Positions 17,663-26,721 of a stretch of 64,000 nucleotides of DNA are shown here, in pieces. The position numbers and the translations under genes are program-made. The first letter of the stretch is position 1; each line of letters opens with the position of its first letter. The notes under the pieces are model-generated. The model was not told the origin of the DNA. It saw only the letters and a program-made list of their open reading frames with translations, and ran no database searches. This DNA comes from Terracoccus luteus. GTDB lineage: Bacteria > Actinomycetota > Actinomycetes > Actinomycetales > Dermatophilaceae. The stretch is from the NCBI RefSeq assembly GCF_003635045.1, contig NZ_RBXT01000001.1, forward strand, positions 2,108,001-2,172,000. Reading direction: 5' to 3'.

Positions 17663-18967
17663 TCATAAATCCGACATACGTTGCAAACTAGCGGGGCTCC
17701 GATCTTTGACCTGCTGCTCCGCGACTGGCGGCCCTATCTCGGGTGAGCGGACCGCGAGCAGCAGGCCCAGAGCTATCGTCAGATATGGGATCGAGGTCTT
17801 CAACGGGCTAAAGGCCAGATCCCACACTGCGCTGACGCCCAACATGAGCAGGACGGCATTGGCCTTCCGTGTCGCGACGAGTCGTCCGAGACGGGCAACG
17901 ATGAAGAAGAGGATGCCAGCTGCCAAGAGCAGCCCTGGAACCCCCATGTGAGCCCATAAGTCACCCACCCCCGAGTGGAGTTCGACGCCCGTTCCGAACA
18001 TGTAGTTGTTGACGTAGCCATTGTCGGGGTCGTAGTTGATGCCGAGCATGCCCATCTTGGCGGCGTTGATGTCCGACCTGCTCGCCACCACGCCGAAACC
18101 GAATCCCTCGAACCGGTGGTTCATGAGGGACCACGTCGCAGCCATCTCGGGACGGCCGCCGACGATGAGGGACCCGGACTGGGCGATCTGCTCCTCGGAG
18201 CGCTGTTGGGCGGCCTCGCCCAGTACCCCCTCGAGAAGCACGGCCTCACTCAGCTGGTAGGCGGCGTAACCGACCGCCCCCAAAGCGGACAGGACACGGA
18301 CCGTTGCCGCCGGCGCGCTTCTGGGAGCCGGCAACGTCTGCAACAACGTCGCCACCAGAACCACCAACAGAATTCCCATTCGCGAGCGCCCGTCGGACAC
18401 AGCGCTGACGGCGGCCAGGCCGGCCAAAGCGAGCGCTGGAACGAAACGGCCACCAACACGACAGGCCAGAGCCAGGACCAGGAGACTGACCGGCTTGTCG
18501 AACCCGAACTTCCACGGGTTCAGTAAGAAACCGTCGTTCGGACGTATCGACAGCACCATCCCGGCACCGTAAAGGGCTGCCACGACGAGGTCCGGAAGCA
18601 GCCGTCGCGCCCAGAGGATCAGGCCGACTCCGAGAACGACAGACAGCGTCATGGCGCTGTTGAGGACCATCTGACGTGACAGGACGGCGTGGTCGGCGGC
18701 GGAGAACTCGGTCAACCAGAAGCCTGATCCGACGCTGGCCAGGGCACCGATCAGCAGCGGTCGCGCCCACTGGTACTCGCGCACGTGACGCCACCAGACG
18801 GGCAACAGGACGAGAGCGGCGATGACCGCCACCGAGAACTCGTAGGCCACGTACAACCGCGCACCCAGTAGGCATACAAGGGCGCCGACGAGGAGTCGCT
18901 CCGCTTGTGGTTGCACACCACTACCGAGACGGCCCAGGCTCGTCGGGTGGATCGACGACGCTGCCAC
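17663..18967 (-). CDS. Wzy-like polysaccharide polymerase / O-antigen ligase family
   Basis: A 434-residue membrane protein with about ten or eleven hydrophobic segments and one large extracytoplasmic loop containing SLIVGGRPEMAATWSL and LHSGVGDLWAHMGVPGLLL, the arrangement of Wzy polymerases and O-antigen ligases. Wzy joins lipid-linked repeat units at the outer membrane face. It lies upstream of the beta-helix gene on the same strand (194 bases apart) and downstream of the PKD protein gene, from which it is separated by a hairpin. The family diverges widely, so the assignment rests on topology and loop motifs. Confidence 0.72.
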   Translation of the reverse strand: MAASSIHPTSLGRLGSGVQPQAERLLVGALVCLLGARLYVAYEFSVAVIAALVLLPVWWRHVREYQWARPLLIGALASVGSGFWLTEFSAADHAVLSRQMVLNSAMTLSVVLGVGLILWARRLLPDLVVAALYGAGMVLSIRPNDGFLLNPWKFGFDKPVSLLVLALACRVGGRFVPALALAGLAAVSAVSDGRSRMGILLVVLVATLLQTLPAPRSAPAATVRVLSALGAVGYAAYQLSEAVLLEGVLGEAAQQRSEEQIAQSGSLIVGGRPEMAATWSLMNHRFEGFGFGVVASRSDINAAKMGMLGINYDPDNGYVNNYMFGTGVELHSGVGDLWAHMGVPGLLLAAGILFFIVARLGRLVATRKANAVLLMLGVSAVWDLAFSPLKTSIPYLTIALGLLLAVRSPEIGPPVAEQQVKDRSPASLQRMSDL

Positions 18968-19016
18968 GTGGTCCCCCCTCCTACTAGCCTGTCGATCTTA
19001 GTTGGCAGCGTCACAA

Positions 19017-19059
19017 GATCTGGAGCCGTCCACACCCCAGGTGTGGACGGCTCCAGATC
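19017..19059 (-). terminator. Hairpin terminator after the PKD protein gene
   Basis: A perfect 19-bp stem (left arm GATCTGGAGCCGTCCACAC, 19017-19035; right arm 19041-19059) with a five-base loop. It begins nine bases after the stop codon of the secreted PKD protein gene and precedes the polymerase gene, so it probably insulates the two. No T-tract follows. Confidence 0.75.
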
Positions 19060-19067
19060 AGCTGCTG

Positions 19068-22000
19068 TTACTGCTGGCCGCTGAGCGGTCCGGCCCAGAA
19101 GTCATCCACCGTGACCCGTGAGGCTCCGGTCGTGGCGGAACCACTCAGGCTCGTCGAGACCCCAACGCCGCCAGCATCCTGAAGCTGGGCGGTCGTGTTG
19201 CTGCCAGTGGTCGTCCACGCCGTCGGTTCGGTCGCACCCTGCTTCCAGATTTTGGCCCGGAGAGTCGTGGTGCCGGTGCCGACCATCTGGAACCGGACCC
19301 ACAGCTTGTCCCCGGCTGCGACCGTCAGGCCAGCCACGTTGACCGACGAAACCGTCGTCTCGGTGGACTGGAGCGCCACCGTGCTGAGGTTGACCGTGCC
19401 GTTGGCCTTGACCCAGACCTTTGCGCGGTACTCGCTGGCGAAGCCACCCGTCCGTCCTGTGAAGGAGACGTACGTCCCCCCGCCGTCGGCGATCTTGTCG
19501 AGCGAGAAGCTGCCCTTCACCTCGAGGTCTTGCCGCGAGACGGTCTGCAGCTGGGCCTTGGGCGACCAGCCGGCCTGCGCGATGTTCAGCGTCCCCACCC
19601 CGCCGTTCACGGCGAAGTAGGAGTTGCCACCCTGGAGGGTCCAGATGCCGCCGGTGTCGGCCGTGCCCCAGCCGGAGGCGACGGTCCGGCCGAAGCCGTC
19701 CTGCGCCCAGGCGGTGACGCCCTGCACCGCCACGCTCTTGGTCACGACGTCCGAGGCGAGGCCCTGGTTGTCCTTGACCGTGAGCGTGACCGTGTACGTA
19801 CCGGCCGCGGCGTAGGTGTGGCTGGGCTTGACCGTCGTGGCCGTGTCTCCGTCACCGAAGTCCCACGCGTAGCTCGCCACCGAGCCGTCGGCGTCGGAGG
19901 AGGCCGACGCATCGAAGGCGACGACGAGGTTGCTCGGCGAGGCGGTGAACGAGGCGACGGGCGTGGCGTTCGCAGCCACCGTGACGGACTTGCTCGTCAC
20001 CGTGGAGGTGAGGCCCCGGTCGTCCTTGACCGTCAGCGTGACGGTGTACGACCCACTGCGGGCGTACGAGTGGCTCGGCTTCTGCTCGGTCGAGGTCTCG
20101 CCGTCACCGAAGTCCCAGGCGTAGCTGGCCACGGAGCCGTCGGCGTCGGACGATGCCGACGCGTCGAAGCCGACGACGAGGTTCTTGACGTCCGCCGAGA
20201 AGGACGCCACGGGCGCGGCGTTGGGCGATGCGCTGATCGACTTCGTCACCGCCGCCGAAGCGAGGCCCTGGTTGTCGGTGACGACGAGCGTCACCGTGTA
20301 CGACCCGCGAGCGGCGTACGTGTGCGTCGGCTTCTGCTCCGTCGAGGTCTGCCCGTCACCGAAGTCCCAGGCGTAGCTCGCCACGGAGCCGTCGGTGTCG
20401 GAGGAACCCGAGCCGTCGAACGCGGCGACGAGGTTGTCGACCGACGCCGCGAACGCGGCGACGGGCGCCTTGTTCGGGGCCACCGTGACCGAGCCGGTCG
20501 CTGCGGCCGAGGCGAGACCCTTGTCGTCCTTGACGACGAGGGTCACGTCGTAGGAGCCGGCGGCCGGGTAGGTGTGGCTGGGCTTCTGCTCCGTCGAGGT
20601 CTGCCCGTCGCCGAAGTCCCAGGCGTAGCTCGCCACGGAGCCGTCGGTGTCGGAGGAGCCAGAGCCGTCGAAGGCGACGACGAGGTTGCTCACCTGAGAG
20701 GTCAGCTTCGCCTGCGGGGCGAGGTTGAGGTCGATGTCGTGCGTGACCGTCGCCTTGCCGCCGCGGTCGTCGGTGACCGTGAGGGTGATGGTCTGCTTCC
20801 CGGAGACCGTGTAGCGGTGGGTGGGCTTGGCCTCGGTCGAGGTCACGCCGTCACCGAAGTCCCAGGCGTAGGAGGCGATGCTGCCGTCGGGGTCGGCCGA
20901 GCCGGACCCGTCGAAGACGACGTCGCGACCGGACACGTCCGGGGTGAACGCGGCCGTCGGCAGCTGGTTGGGCAGCTGACCGCCGCCCGCAGCGAAGTGC
21001 GCCTTGACCGTCGCGTCGCTGAGGACGCTGGAGTAGACCGCGACCTCGTCGATCGCACCCTCGAAGTAGTTGCTCGAGTTGCCGCCCCACGTGGTGTCGC
21101 CGCCGACGCGCCAGTAGCCGTCGTACGCCTGCTGGGTGTTCTGCGGGTTCGTGCCCTTGAGGTTGCCGTCGACGTACAGCGCCATGCCCGAGGGACCCTG
21201 GCTGGCGACGAGGTGGTGCCACTGACCGTCGTTGAAGCGGTCGGACGTCGAGATGTTGTTCTCGAAGCCGGTCCACACACCGAAGGTCAGGGTCCCGTCG
21301 TCCTTCATCCACACGTGACGGTCGTAGCAGCCGCTCCCGCCGGTCTGGGCGCAGCCGAAGCCGATGATCTTGCCGCCGCGGTTGGTCGTGGTCTTGAACC
21401 ACAGCTCCTCGCTGTAGACGGTGGGGTTCGCCACGAGCTTGTTCGTGAAGATCCCGCCGTCCCACCCGTTGAAGGTCGCGGCCGTGTTGGCCGTCCCGGT
21501 GACGGCACCGGATGCGCCGAGGCCGTAGCCGCCGGTCAGCGTGCCCGGCATGTCGTTGACGGAGGAGTCCTGCACCGTGGGCCCGTTGGACTCACCCAGG
21601 CGCCAGTAGAGGTCGGGCGTGCTCGCCCAGACGGCCTTGCCGTAGGCGTCCTTCGGCTCGGTCGGCAAGTTGAGGTCGCGACCGCTCTTCTGGAAGTGGT
21701 CCTGCACCTGCTGCAGGGTGAGCACGTTGGGGTACACGGCGGCGTCGTCGATGCTGCCGTTGAACCACTCGGAACCGTTCCACTGACGGTCACCACCGAC
21801 GCGCCAGTACCCGTCGTAGGGCTGAGCGGACGAGGCACCGGTGTTGCGACCAATGCGCTTGCCGTCGACGTAGAGGGTGACGCCCGTCGCTTCCATCGTG
21901 CCGACGACCTGGTGCCACTGCCCGTCGTTGAGGGCGTTGGGGGTCGTCACCGTGACGGTGTTGCCGTTGTAGACGCCGAACGTCACACGGCCCTGCGGGT

Positions 22001-24011
22001 CCATGTAGGCGTGACGGTCGTAGTTGTTACTCAGACCGGCCTTCTGGTCACCGAAGCCGATGATCTTGCCTCCGGTCGTCGACGTCGTCTTGAACCAGGC
22101 CTCGACCGAGAAGACGTTCGGGCCGGGGATCGGCGTCTGCGTGCCGGCCGTGCCGTCGGTGCCGTTGAAGGTCGTCGCGGCGTTGCCGGGGACGGCGCCG
22201 TCGGCGCCTCGCGTGAAGCCTCCCGTCAGACCGAGGTCGGACGCACCCGCCCAGTCGAAACCGGTCGAGCCGTCAGCCTCACCCAGGCGCCACAGGCTGG
22301 ATGCGCCGTCCTTGAGAACGGAGTCGACGTAGGGGCTCAGCGCCGCGTCGGAGATGGTGACCGAGACCCAGTTCGTCTTGGTCGTGTTGCCGTAGGGGTC
22401 GGAGACCACCAGGCGGTAGCGGTGCGTTGAGCCCGCCGCCATTCCCGCGTCCGTGATGCTCTTGGTCACGGGCTTCCAGAACGGGGTGTCAATGGTGTCG
22501 TTGAAGAGCGGGGTCGACGACTCACTGTCGCGGTAGAGCTTGTAGGTGAGCTTGCTGTCGTCGTAGTCGAAGGTCGACGTGAACGACACACGGGCCGCGC
22601 CGGCGGAGAAGGAGACCGCCTTCGGGTCGAGATCTGCCCCCGGGTTGCGCGGGCCCTGCTTGTTGGGCGCGATGGAGCGCGTCGCGTACCGCACCAGTCC
22701 CTGCTGAGCGGAGCCGTTGACCCGGGGGAACTCTCCGCCGTAGGCCACGTAGCGGTCGTTGCCCGTCACGTTCCAGACGGCTTGTGACTTCCCGGTGAAG
22801 GTGCCCACGTCGGTCCGCGGGAAGAAGGTGAGGAACTGCGGCCGCGGGGTCCCGACGTGGTCCGGGTAGCCGTAGATGTCCCGGGTGTTGCTGCCGCGGA
22901 CGTCGTTCGTCGTGGCCGTCGAGTGGTAGAAGTCCCACTTAGGACTGGCCTGCGGAAACCCGCCGCTGTTGCCGCAGTAGTGCTTGTGGCTGGCTGAATA
23001 GACGACGTTTCCGACCGGAAACACGCTGTAGGTGTCGCCGTGGCAGTCCTCGAGCCAGCGGAGCGAGCCGTCCGACCAGTTGGCTGAGAAGCTGCCCTCG
23101 ACGTTGCCGCCGCCACCGAAGTGGTAGCCGGAGCCGTAGAAGCTCGTGCCGTCGGTGGCCAAGCTGGTGATGCCCGACTCCGCGCCGCCGTTGCGGACCT
23201 CGGAGTTGACCGGCAGTGCCATCACGGTGCCGCTGTCGGCGGCGAAGCGCCCGAGCCCGTAGCCGTTCGTCGACGAACCGGCGACGCTGGTGAAGTTGCC
23301 ACCCGCGACGACGGACTGGCCATCAGGTGCGGTCACCAGCGCACTCACAGTTCCGTCGTCGATCACGGGCGCGAAGGGCAGGACCGCACCGGTCTGGGCG
23401 CTGACCGCGGCCAGCCGCGGACGCCACGAACTGTTGACGTTCGTGAAGTACCCACCGAGGTACACCGTGGTGTTGGTCGCAGCGATGGCCTGGCCGGCGG
23501 AGTTGAGCCCCGGCGCAAAACTGCTGAGGTTGCCAGAGGGAAGGTCGAAGGCAGCGACGCGGTAGCGGTTTACGCCGTTGACCGTGGTGAAGGAGCCCGT
23601 GGCGTAGAGGCGCTTGCCGTCGGGCGAGGCGGCGAGGTCCTTGACCTGGCCGTTCAGCACGGGCGCCCATGACGTCATGACACCGGTCGTGATGTCGTAC
23701 GCCATGAGGTGGGTCCGCGCCACGGTGTTCGTGCCCGGCGCCGAACCGGCGGGACGGGCCTGCGTGAAGTTGCCGCCGACGTAGACGGTGTTGCCGACGA
23801 TGACCTGCTTCCAGGCCACGCCGTTCATCTGTGCCGTCGGGAGCGCGTCGGCCGAGACCGGCTGAGGCAGCGGTGCCTCGGCGGCCGGCGGCGTGGGCAC
23901 GACGTCGTCCGCCTGGGCTGCCGACGGCATCGCGACGACGCCTCCGGCGACCAGCACGAGGCCGACGGCTGCAGACAGGGCGCGACGCGCCCGGGTGGAG
24001 ATCGAGTTCAT
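19068..24011 (-). CDS. Giant secreted beta-propeller / LamG / PKD protein
   Basis: The ATG at 24011 starts a signal peptide (RARRALSAAVGLVLVAGGVV, then AQADD), giving 1647 residues. Order of parts: a beta-propeller-like region at about 55-450 with repeated VYVGGNFT, LYATGSFT, VYLGGYFT and VVAGGNFT strands; a fibronectin-like stretch to about 560; two LamG/concanavalin-type domains at about 570-775 and 790-1005 (each with FSVEAWFKTT or YSEELWFKTT and a final SIDDAAVY or AIDEVAVY); five PKD domains at about 1018-1428 with the hallmark SYAWDFGDG; and a C-terminal beta-sandwich at about 1433-1647. No sortase motif or C-terminal anchor is visible. It probably binds surface glycan and may be an adhesin or matrix scaffold. 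Confidence 0.88.
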   Translation of the reverse strand: MNSISTRARRALSAAVGLVLVAGGVVAMPSAAQADDVVPTPPAAEAPLPQPVSADALPTAQMNGVAWKQVIVGNTVYVGGNFTQARPAGSAPGTNTVARTHLMAYDITTGVMTSWAPVLNGQVKDLAASPDGKRLYATGSFTTVNGVNRYRVAAFDLPSGNLSSFAPGLNSAGQAIAATNTTVYLGGYFTNVNSSWRPRLAAVSAQTGAVLPFAPVIDDGTVSALVTAPDGQSVVAGGNFTSVAGSSTNGYGLGRFAADSGTVMALPVNSEVRNGGAESGITSLATDGTSFYGSGYHFGGGGNVEGSFSANWSDGSLRWLEDCHGDTYSVFPVGNVVYSASHKHYCGNSGGFPQASPKWDFYHSTATTNDVRGSNTRDIYGYPDHVGTPRPQFLTFFPRTDVGTFTGKSQAVWNVTGNDRYVAYGGEFPRVNGSAQQGLVRYATRSIAPNKQGPRNPGADLDPKAVSFSAGAARVSFTSTFDYDDSKLTYKLYRDSESSTPLFNDTIDTPFWKPVTKSITDAGMAAGSTHRYRLVVSDPYGNTTKTNWVSVTISDAALSPYVDSVLKDGASSLWRLGEADGSTGFDWAGASDLGLTGGFTRGADGAVPGNAATTFNGTDGTAGTQTPIPGPNVFSVEAWFKTTSTTGGKIIGFGDQKAGLSNNYDRHAYMDPQGRVTFGVYNGNTVTVTTPNALNDGQWHQVVGTMEATGVTLYVDGKRIGRNTGASSAQPYDGYWRVGGDRQWNGSEWFNGSIDDAAVYPNVLTLQQVQDHFQKSGRDLNLPTEPKDAYGKAVWASTPDLYWRLGESNGPTVQDSSVNDMPGTLTGGYGLGASGAVTGTANTAATFNGWDGGIFTNKLVANPTVYSEELWFKTTTNRGGKIIGFGCAQTGGSGCYDRHVWMKDDGTLTFGVWTGFENNISTSDRFNDGQWHHLVASQGPSGMALYVDGNLKGTNPQNTQQAYDGYWRVGGDTTWGGNSSNYFEGAIDEVAVYSSVLSDATVKAHFAAGGGQLPNQLPTAAFTPDVSGRDVVFDGSGSADPDGSIASYAWDFGDGVTSTEAKPTHRYTVSGKQTITLTVTDDRGGKATVTHDIDLNLAPQAKLTSQVSNLVVAFDGSGSSDTDGSVASYAWDFGDGQTSTEQKPSHTYPAAGSYDVTLVVKDDKGLASAAATGSVTVAPNKAPVAAFAASVDNLVAAFDGSGSSDTDGSVASYAWDFGDGQTSTEQKPTHTYAARGSYTVTLVVTDNQGLASAAVTKSISASPNAAPVASFSADVKNLVVGFDASASSDADGSVASYAWDFGDGETSTEQKPSHSYARSGSYTVTLTVKDDRGLTSTVTSKSVTVAANATPVASFTASPSNLVVAFDASASSDADGSVASYAWDFGDGDTATTVKPSHTYAAAGTYTVTLTVKDNQGLASDVVTKSVAVQGVTAWAQDGFGRTVASGWGTADTGGIWTLQGGNSYFAVNGGVGTLNIAQAGWSPKAQLQTVSRQDLEVKGSFSLDKIADGGGTYVSFTGRTGGFASEYRAKVWVKANGTVNLSTVALQSTETTVSSVNVAGLTVAAGDKLWVRFQMVGTGTTTLRAKIWKQGATEPTAWTTTGSNTTAQLQDAGGVGVSTSLSGSATTGASRVTVDDFWAGPLSGQQ
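19730..20965 (-). repeat. Five tandem PKD-encoding repeats, about 245-250 bp each
   Basis: Five consecutive copies of an 80-84 codon unit encode PKD domains. The central stretch coding for SVASYAWDFGDG is nearly identical at the DNA level in copies two to five, while the ends differ. The array can expand or contract by recombination. Confidence 0.85.
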
Positions 24012-24502
24012 GGACTGCCTCTGCTTGGCGGGACCGAAGTGAGCGACGGACGGGGCGGGCTGTGCCGCTGGGTCGGTCCGTGAGGTGGTGGTGCGAGCAG
24101 ACCCGAGGGACGGCCGCAGGGCAGGAGGAAGTGACCGACGCGTCGAACGCGCGGTCGGCGATGTCAGCGCACGTCTGTATGGACCGATCACCGAGCACAC
24201 TCCCCCCAGCGCCGCGCTTGGACCCCCCATGCGCGGAGAGGGCACCGAGGTGCCCTCGTCAACCGGCTGACCCCCCAGGTTGGCCGGCTGTCATGACTGC
24301 ATAGCAGCCGCGACTGGCACAGGTTACGACGGGGGTTGCGCCCGTCGTGGCGTTTTGGTGGTTTTCCTCGCCGGAAGCGACATACCGACCATCCCCCACG
24401 ATGACGGGCTCACGTCGAGCGCCACCCCGGGCGCCCTGCCGAGCACCGCACCACCGGCCGCCGCCCATCCAGGCCCGGTCGCGTCGTAGAAGGACCGTCG
24501 GT

Positions 24503-24550
24503 TCACCAATGTGGCGAACGGGACATCAATTGCTTTGCACACATTGGTGA
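24503..24550. promoter_or_regulatory. Inverted repeat pair, candidate operator
   Basis: TCACCAATGTG (24503-24513) and its exact complement CACATTGGTGA (24540-24550) are 26 bases apart. Each arm is itself nearly palindromic (CAC-N4-GTG), as expected for two bound regulator dimers. It lies about 130-180 bases before the WecG-type gene in an AT-rich patch, so control of that operon is likely but unproven. Confidence 0.45.
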
Positions 24551-24660
24551 CAAAGAGAAATTCGGTGATTTTGAATACAGATCTTCACCGTCCTCATATA
24601 TTCGCGACTGCGGCTCGGGTCAGGGCAGGACGCGGGCGTCCAGGGGTTCTCGGTAATTTC

Positions 24661-24678
24661 CAAAGCTTGGGGGCTTTG
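24661..24678 (+). promoter_or_regulatory. Small hairpin over the ribosome site of the WecG-type gene
   Basis: CAAAGC and GCTTTG flank a TTGGGG loop and end four bases before the ATG at 24683. The only G-rich Shine-Dalgarno candidate is inside the loop and stem, so the structure could modulate translation. The 6-bp stem is short, so this is tentative. Confidence 0.35.
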
Positions 24679-24682
24679 AATT

Positions 24683-25720
24683 ATGGAACGCGATCTCGAC
24701 CTGTCATTCCCGCCCGCCCACGGGGCGACGCTGTCCGACGACGACGCGCCGTCGACGTGGACGCCGCCGACCCGCCCGACCAAGCACGGCATCCGCACCA
24801 GCCCCCGTACCCGGCAGCTGCTGGGTTCTCGCAGCGCCGCCGCGGCGGCCGGCGTCTGGCGTCACCGCCCGGCTCACGAACCGCAGTCGCTCCCTCGCCC
24901 TGCGCCATCGGGAGACGACCCCGCAGAGCCGGCGGGAAGCGAACTCCGACCACCGCTGCGCTGGGCCCGGGCCACCGTCACGGTCGCCGGCTTCGACGTG
25001 CACCTGCGCGCCTACGACGGTGTCGTCGACGAGATCGGCGAGGCCTCTGTGCGGCGGTTCGGGCCGGTGATGGCCGTCGCGTCGGCCAACCTCGACCACG
25101 TCTACCACTTCGGGCGCGGCGGTCTGGCCGCGCCCCGTGCCATGGCCGACACGGGCGTGCTGACGTGGCTGACCCTGCTCGACGGCATCCCGATCGTGGC
25201 CGTCGTGCGCGGTCGCACCGGGGTGCGCTGGCCGCGTCTCGCGGGCGCTGACCTGCTGGTTCCCGTGCTAGCGCGGGCCGAGCAGGACGGCATCCGCGTC
25301 GGTTTCCTCGGCGGTCAGGAGACCATGCACGTCGAGCTGCGGCGCGTCGTCGCCCGAGACTTCCCGCAGCTGGTCGTGTCCGGCTACTGGGCGCCCGACC
25401 CGTCCGAGGTGGACGACCGGGCCCGCAGCGACGAGCTCGCCGAGCAGGTCCGCCACAGCCGCACCGACCTGCTCGTCGTGGGTCTCGGCAAGCCCCGTCA
25501 GGAGGTCTGGATCCAGGAGCACGGGGAGCAGACGGGGGCGCGCGTGCTGCTCGCCTTCGGCGCGTCCGCCGACTTCCTGGCCGGCCAGGTGAAGCGGGCC
25601 CCGGCCGTCTTCCGCGAGACCGGCATGGAGTGGGCCTACCGCCTCGCGATGGAGCCGCGCCGCCTGGCCCACCGGTACCTCGTCGACGGACCCGTGGCGC
25701 TGAGCCGGCTCGTGCGATGA
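24683..25720 (+). CDS. WecG/TagA/CpsF family glycosyltransferase (GT26)
   Basis: The 345-residue protein has an Arg/Pro-rich N-terminal extension of about 95 residues and then the GT26 domain: VASANLDHVYHF, TLLDGIPIV (in place of the usual NPDG-P), VGFLGGQETM, and the signature VGLGKPRQEVWI followed by FGASADFLAGQVKRAP near the end. Enzymes of this family add ManNAc, ManNAcA or related sugars to undecaprenyl-linked GlcNAc early in teichoic-acid, enterobacterial common antigen or capsule synthesis, at the cytoplasmic face. It heads an operon of overlapping glycosyltransferase genes (24683 to the disrupted GT4). Confidence 0.88.
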   Translation: MERDLDLSFPPAHGATLSDDDAPSTWTPPTRPTKHGIRTSPRTRQLLGSRSAAAAAGVWRHRPAHEPQSLPRPAPSGDDPAEPAGSELRPPLRWARATVTVAGFDVHLRAYDGVVDEIGEASVRRFGPVMAVASANLDHVYHFGRGGLAAPRAMADTGVLTWLTLLDGIPIVAVVRGRTGVRWPRLAGADLLVPVLARAEQDGIRVGFLGGQETMHVELRRVVARDFPQLVVSGYWAPDPSEVDDRARSDELAEQVRHSRTDLLVVGLGKPRQEVWIQEHGEQTGARVLLAFGASADFLAGQVKRAPAVFRETGMEWAYRLAMEPRRLAHRYLVDGPVALSRLVR

Positions 25721-26721
25721 CGTCTGCGGTCACAGCGGCACCGACGGAACGACCGGGCGAGGAGGTGCGGGACATGGTGACAGCACGGCATCCGACCCGT
25801 CGCGAGGTGGTCAATGTCGGAATTGCCATCGTGACCTACAACAATTCACGGGACATTCTTTCGCTGTGCGCTTCCATGAATCTTGACGCCGAGAAACTCG
25901 TCACTCGAATTCTCGTCGTCGACAACGGGTCATCGGACGACACCGTCGCGGTCGCGCGGGGAATTCCCGGCGTCAGGGTCATCGTGAACGAGGCGAACGC
26001 CGGCTTCGCGGGCGGGGTGAACGTCGCCCTGCACGCGCTGGGTGACGAGGTCGACGCCGTCGCCGTACTCAACCCGGATGCCGTCGTGGCCCCCGGCGCG
26101 CTCCGCGAGCTGGCGGCGGCGCTGACAGACCCCTCAGTCGGCGTCGCCGTCCCCCGTGTCACCGAGCCCGACGGGGAGGCCGCGTACTCACTGCGGCGGG
26201 AGCCCGGCATCCTGACTGCCCTCGGCGACGCCGCCGTGGGCAGCCGGCTGCGTCGGCGCCCGGCGTGGCTCAGCGACACGCTGTGGGACCCGAGGGCCTA
26301 CGAGCACGACCACGACGTCGACTGGGCGTCGGGAGCGGCGTGGATGGTCGCCCGTGACGTCGTCGGCTGCGTCGGCCCCATGGACGAGCGGTACTTCCTC
26401 TACTCCGAGGAGGTCGAGTACGCCCGCCGTGTCCGCCGGCACGGCTGGCGCGTGCGCTACGTCGCGTCGGCCGAGGTCGCCCACGTCGGCGGGGCGTCCG
26501 GCCGCTCGGCCGCCCTCGACGCCCTTCGCGCGATGAACAGGGTCAAGGACTACCGCTCGTGCCACCTCCTGCTCCCCTCCCTCGTGTTCGGCGCCGTCGT
26601 CGTCGGGCACCAGGCCGTGCGCAGCTCCCGCGGTACCTACGCGGACGTGACCCGGTTGCTGCTGCGGCCCCGGTCGTGGCGGATGCCGGCCCGCGAGTTC
26701 GTCGCGTGGGCCTCACGGTGA
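25717..26721 (+). CDS. GT2 glycosyltransferase
   Basis: The ATG at 25717 overlaps the previous stop (ATGA) and yields 334 residues. GT-A features: VGIAIVTYNNSRD, ILVVDNGSSDDTV, the NEANAGFAGGVNVAL donor segment, LNPDAVV metal site and WASGAAWMVARD...DERYFLYSEEVEYARRV, where EE precedes the acceptor side. It resembles rhamnosyl- or galactosyltransferases that extend lipid-linked oligosaccharides. A weak hydrophobic stretch near the C-terminus (VFGAVVVGHQAV) may touch the membrane. It is translationally coupled on both sides. Confidence 0.87.
   Translation: MTSAVTAAPTERPGEEVRDMVTARHPTRREVVNVGIAIVTYNNSRDILSLCASMNLDAEKLVTRILVVDNGSSDDTVAVARGIPGVRVIVNEANAGFAGGVNVALHALGDEVDAVAVLNPDAVVAPGALRELAAALTDPSVGVAVPRVTEPDGEAAYSLRREPGILTALGDAAVGSRLRRRPAWLSDTLWDPRAYEHDHDVDWASGAAWMVARDVVGCVGPMDERYFLYSEEVEYARRVRRHGWRVRYVASAEVAHVGGASGRSAALDALRAMNRVKDYRSCHLLLPSLVFGAVVVGHQAVRSSRGTYADVTRLLLRPRSWRMPAREFVAWASR

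Larger units (their letters stand above)
24012..24682. other. 671-base intergenic region with possible regulatory structures
   Basis: I see no gene here. It separates two divergent genes. The part next to the PKD gene is GC-rich and carries three TGGGGGG motifs on the minus strand (near 24208, 24229 and 24277) and an 8-bp hairpin with stem GAGGGCAC at 24238-24257. The part next to the WecG-type gene (about 24500-24682) is clearly more AT-rich than the rest of the window, contains an 11-bp inverted repeat pair, and ends in a small hairpin over the presumed ribosome site. Confidence 0.6.

Noticed and set aside
19530-22430. Open frame of 966 codons on the plus strand
   Set aside because: It is the mirror frame of the PKD protein gene. 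Its protein is Val/Arg/Gly-rich without any domain, and the opposite strand has a signal peptide and clear domains.
24012-24300. Cyclic-di-AMP or cyclic-di-GMP riboswitch before the PKD gene
   Set aside because: The conserved core segments of these riboswitches are not present; only G-runs and a simple hairpin are seen.
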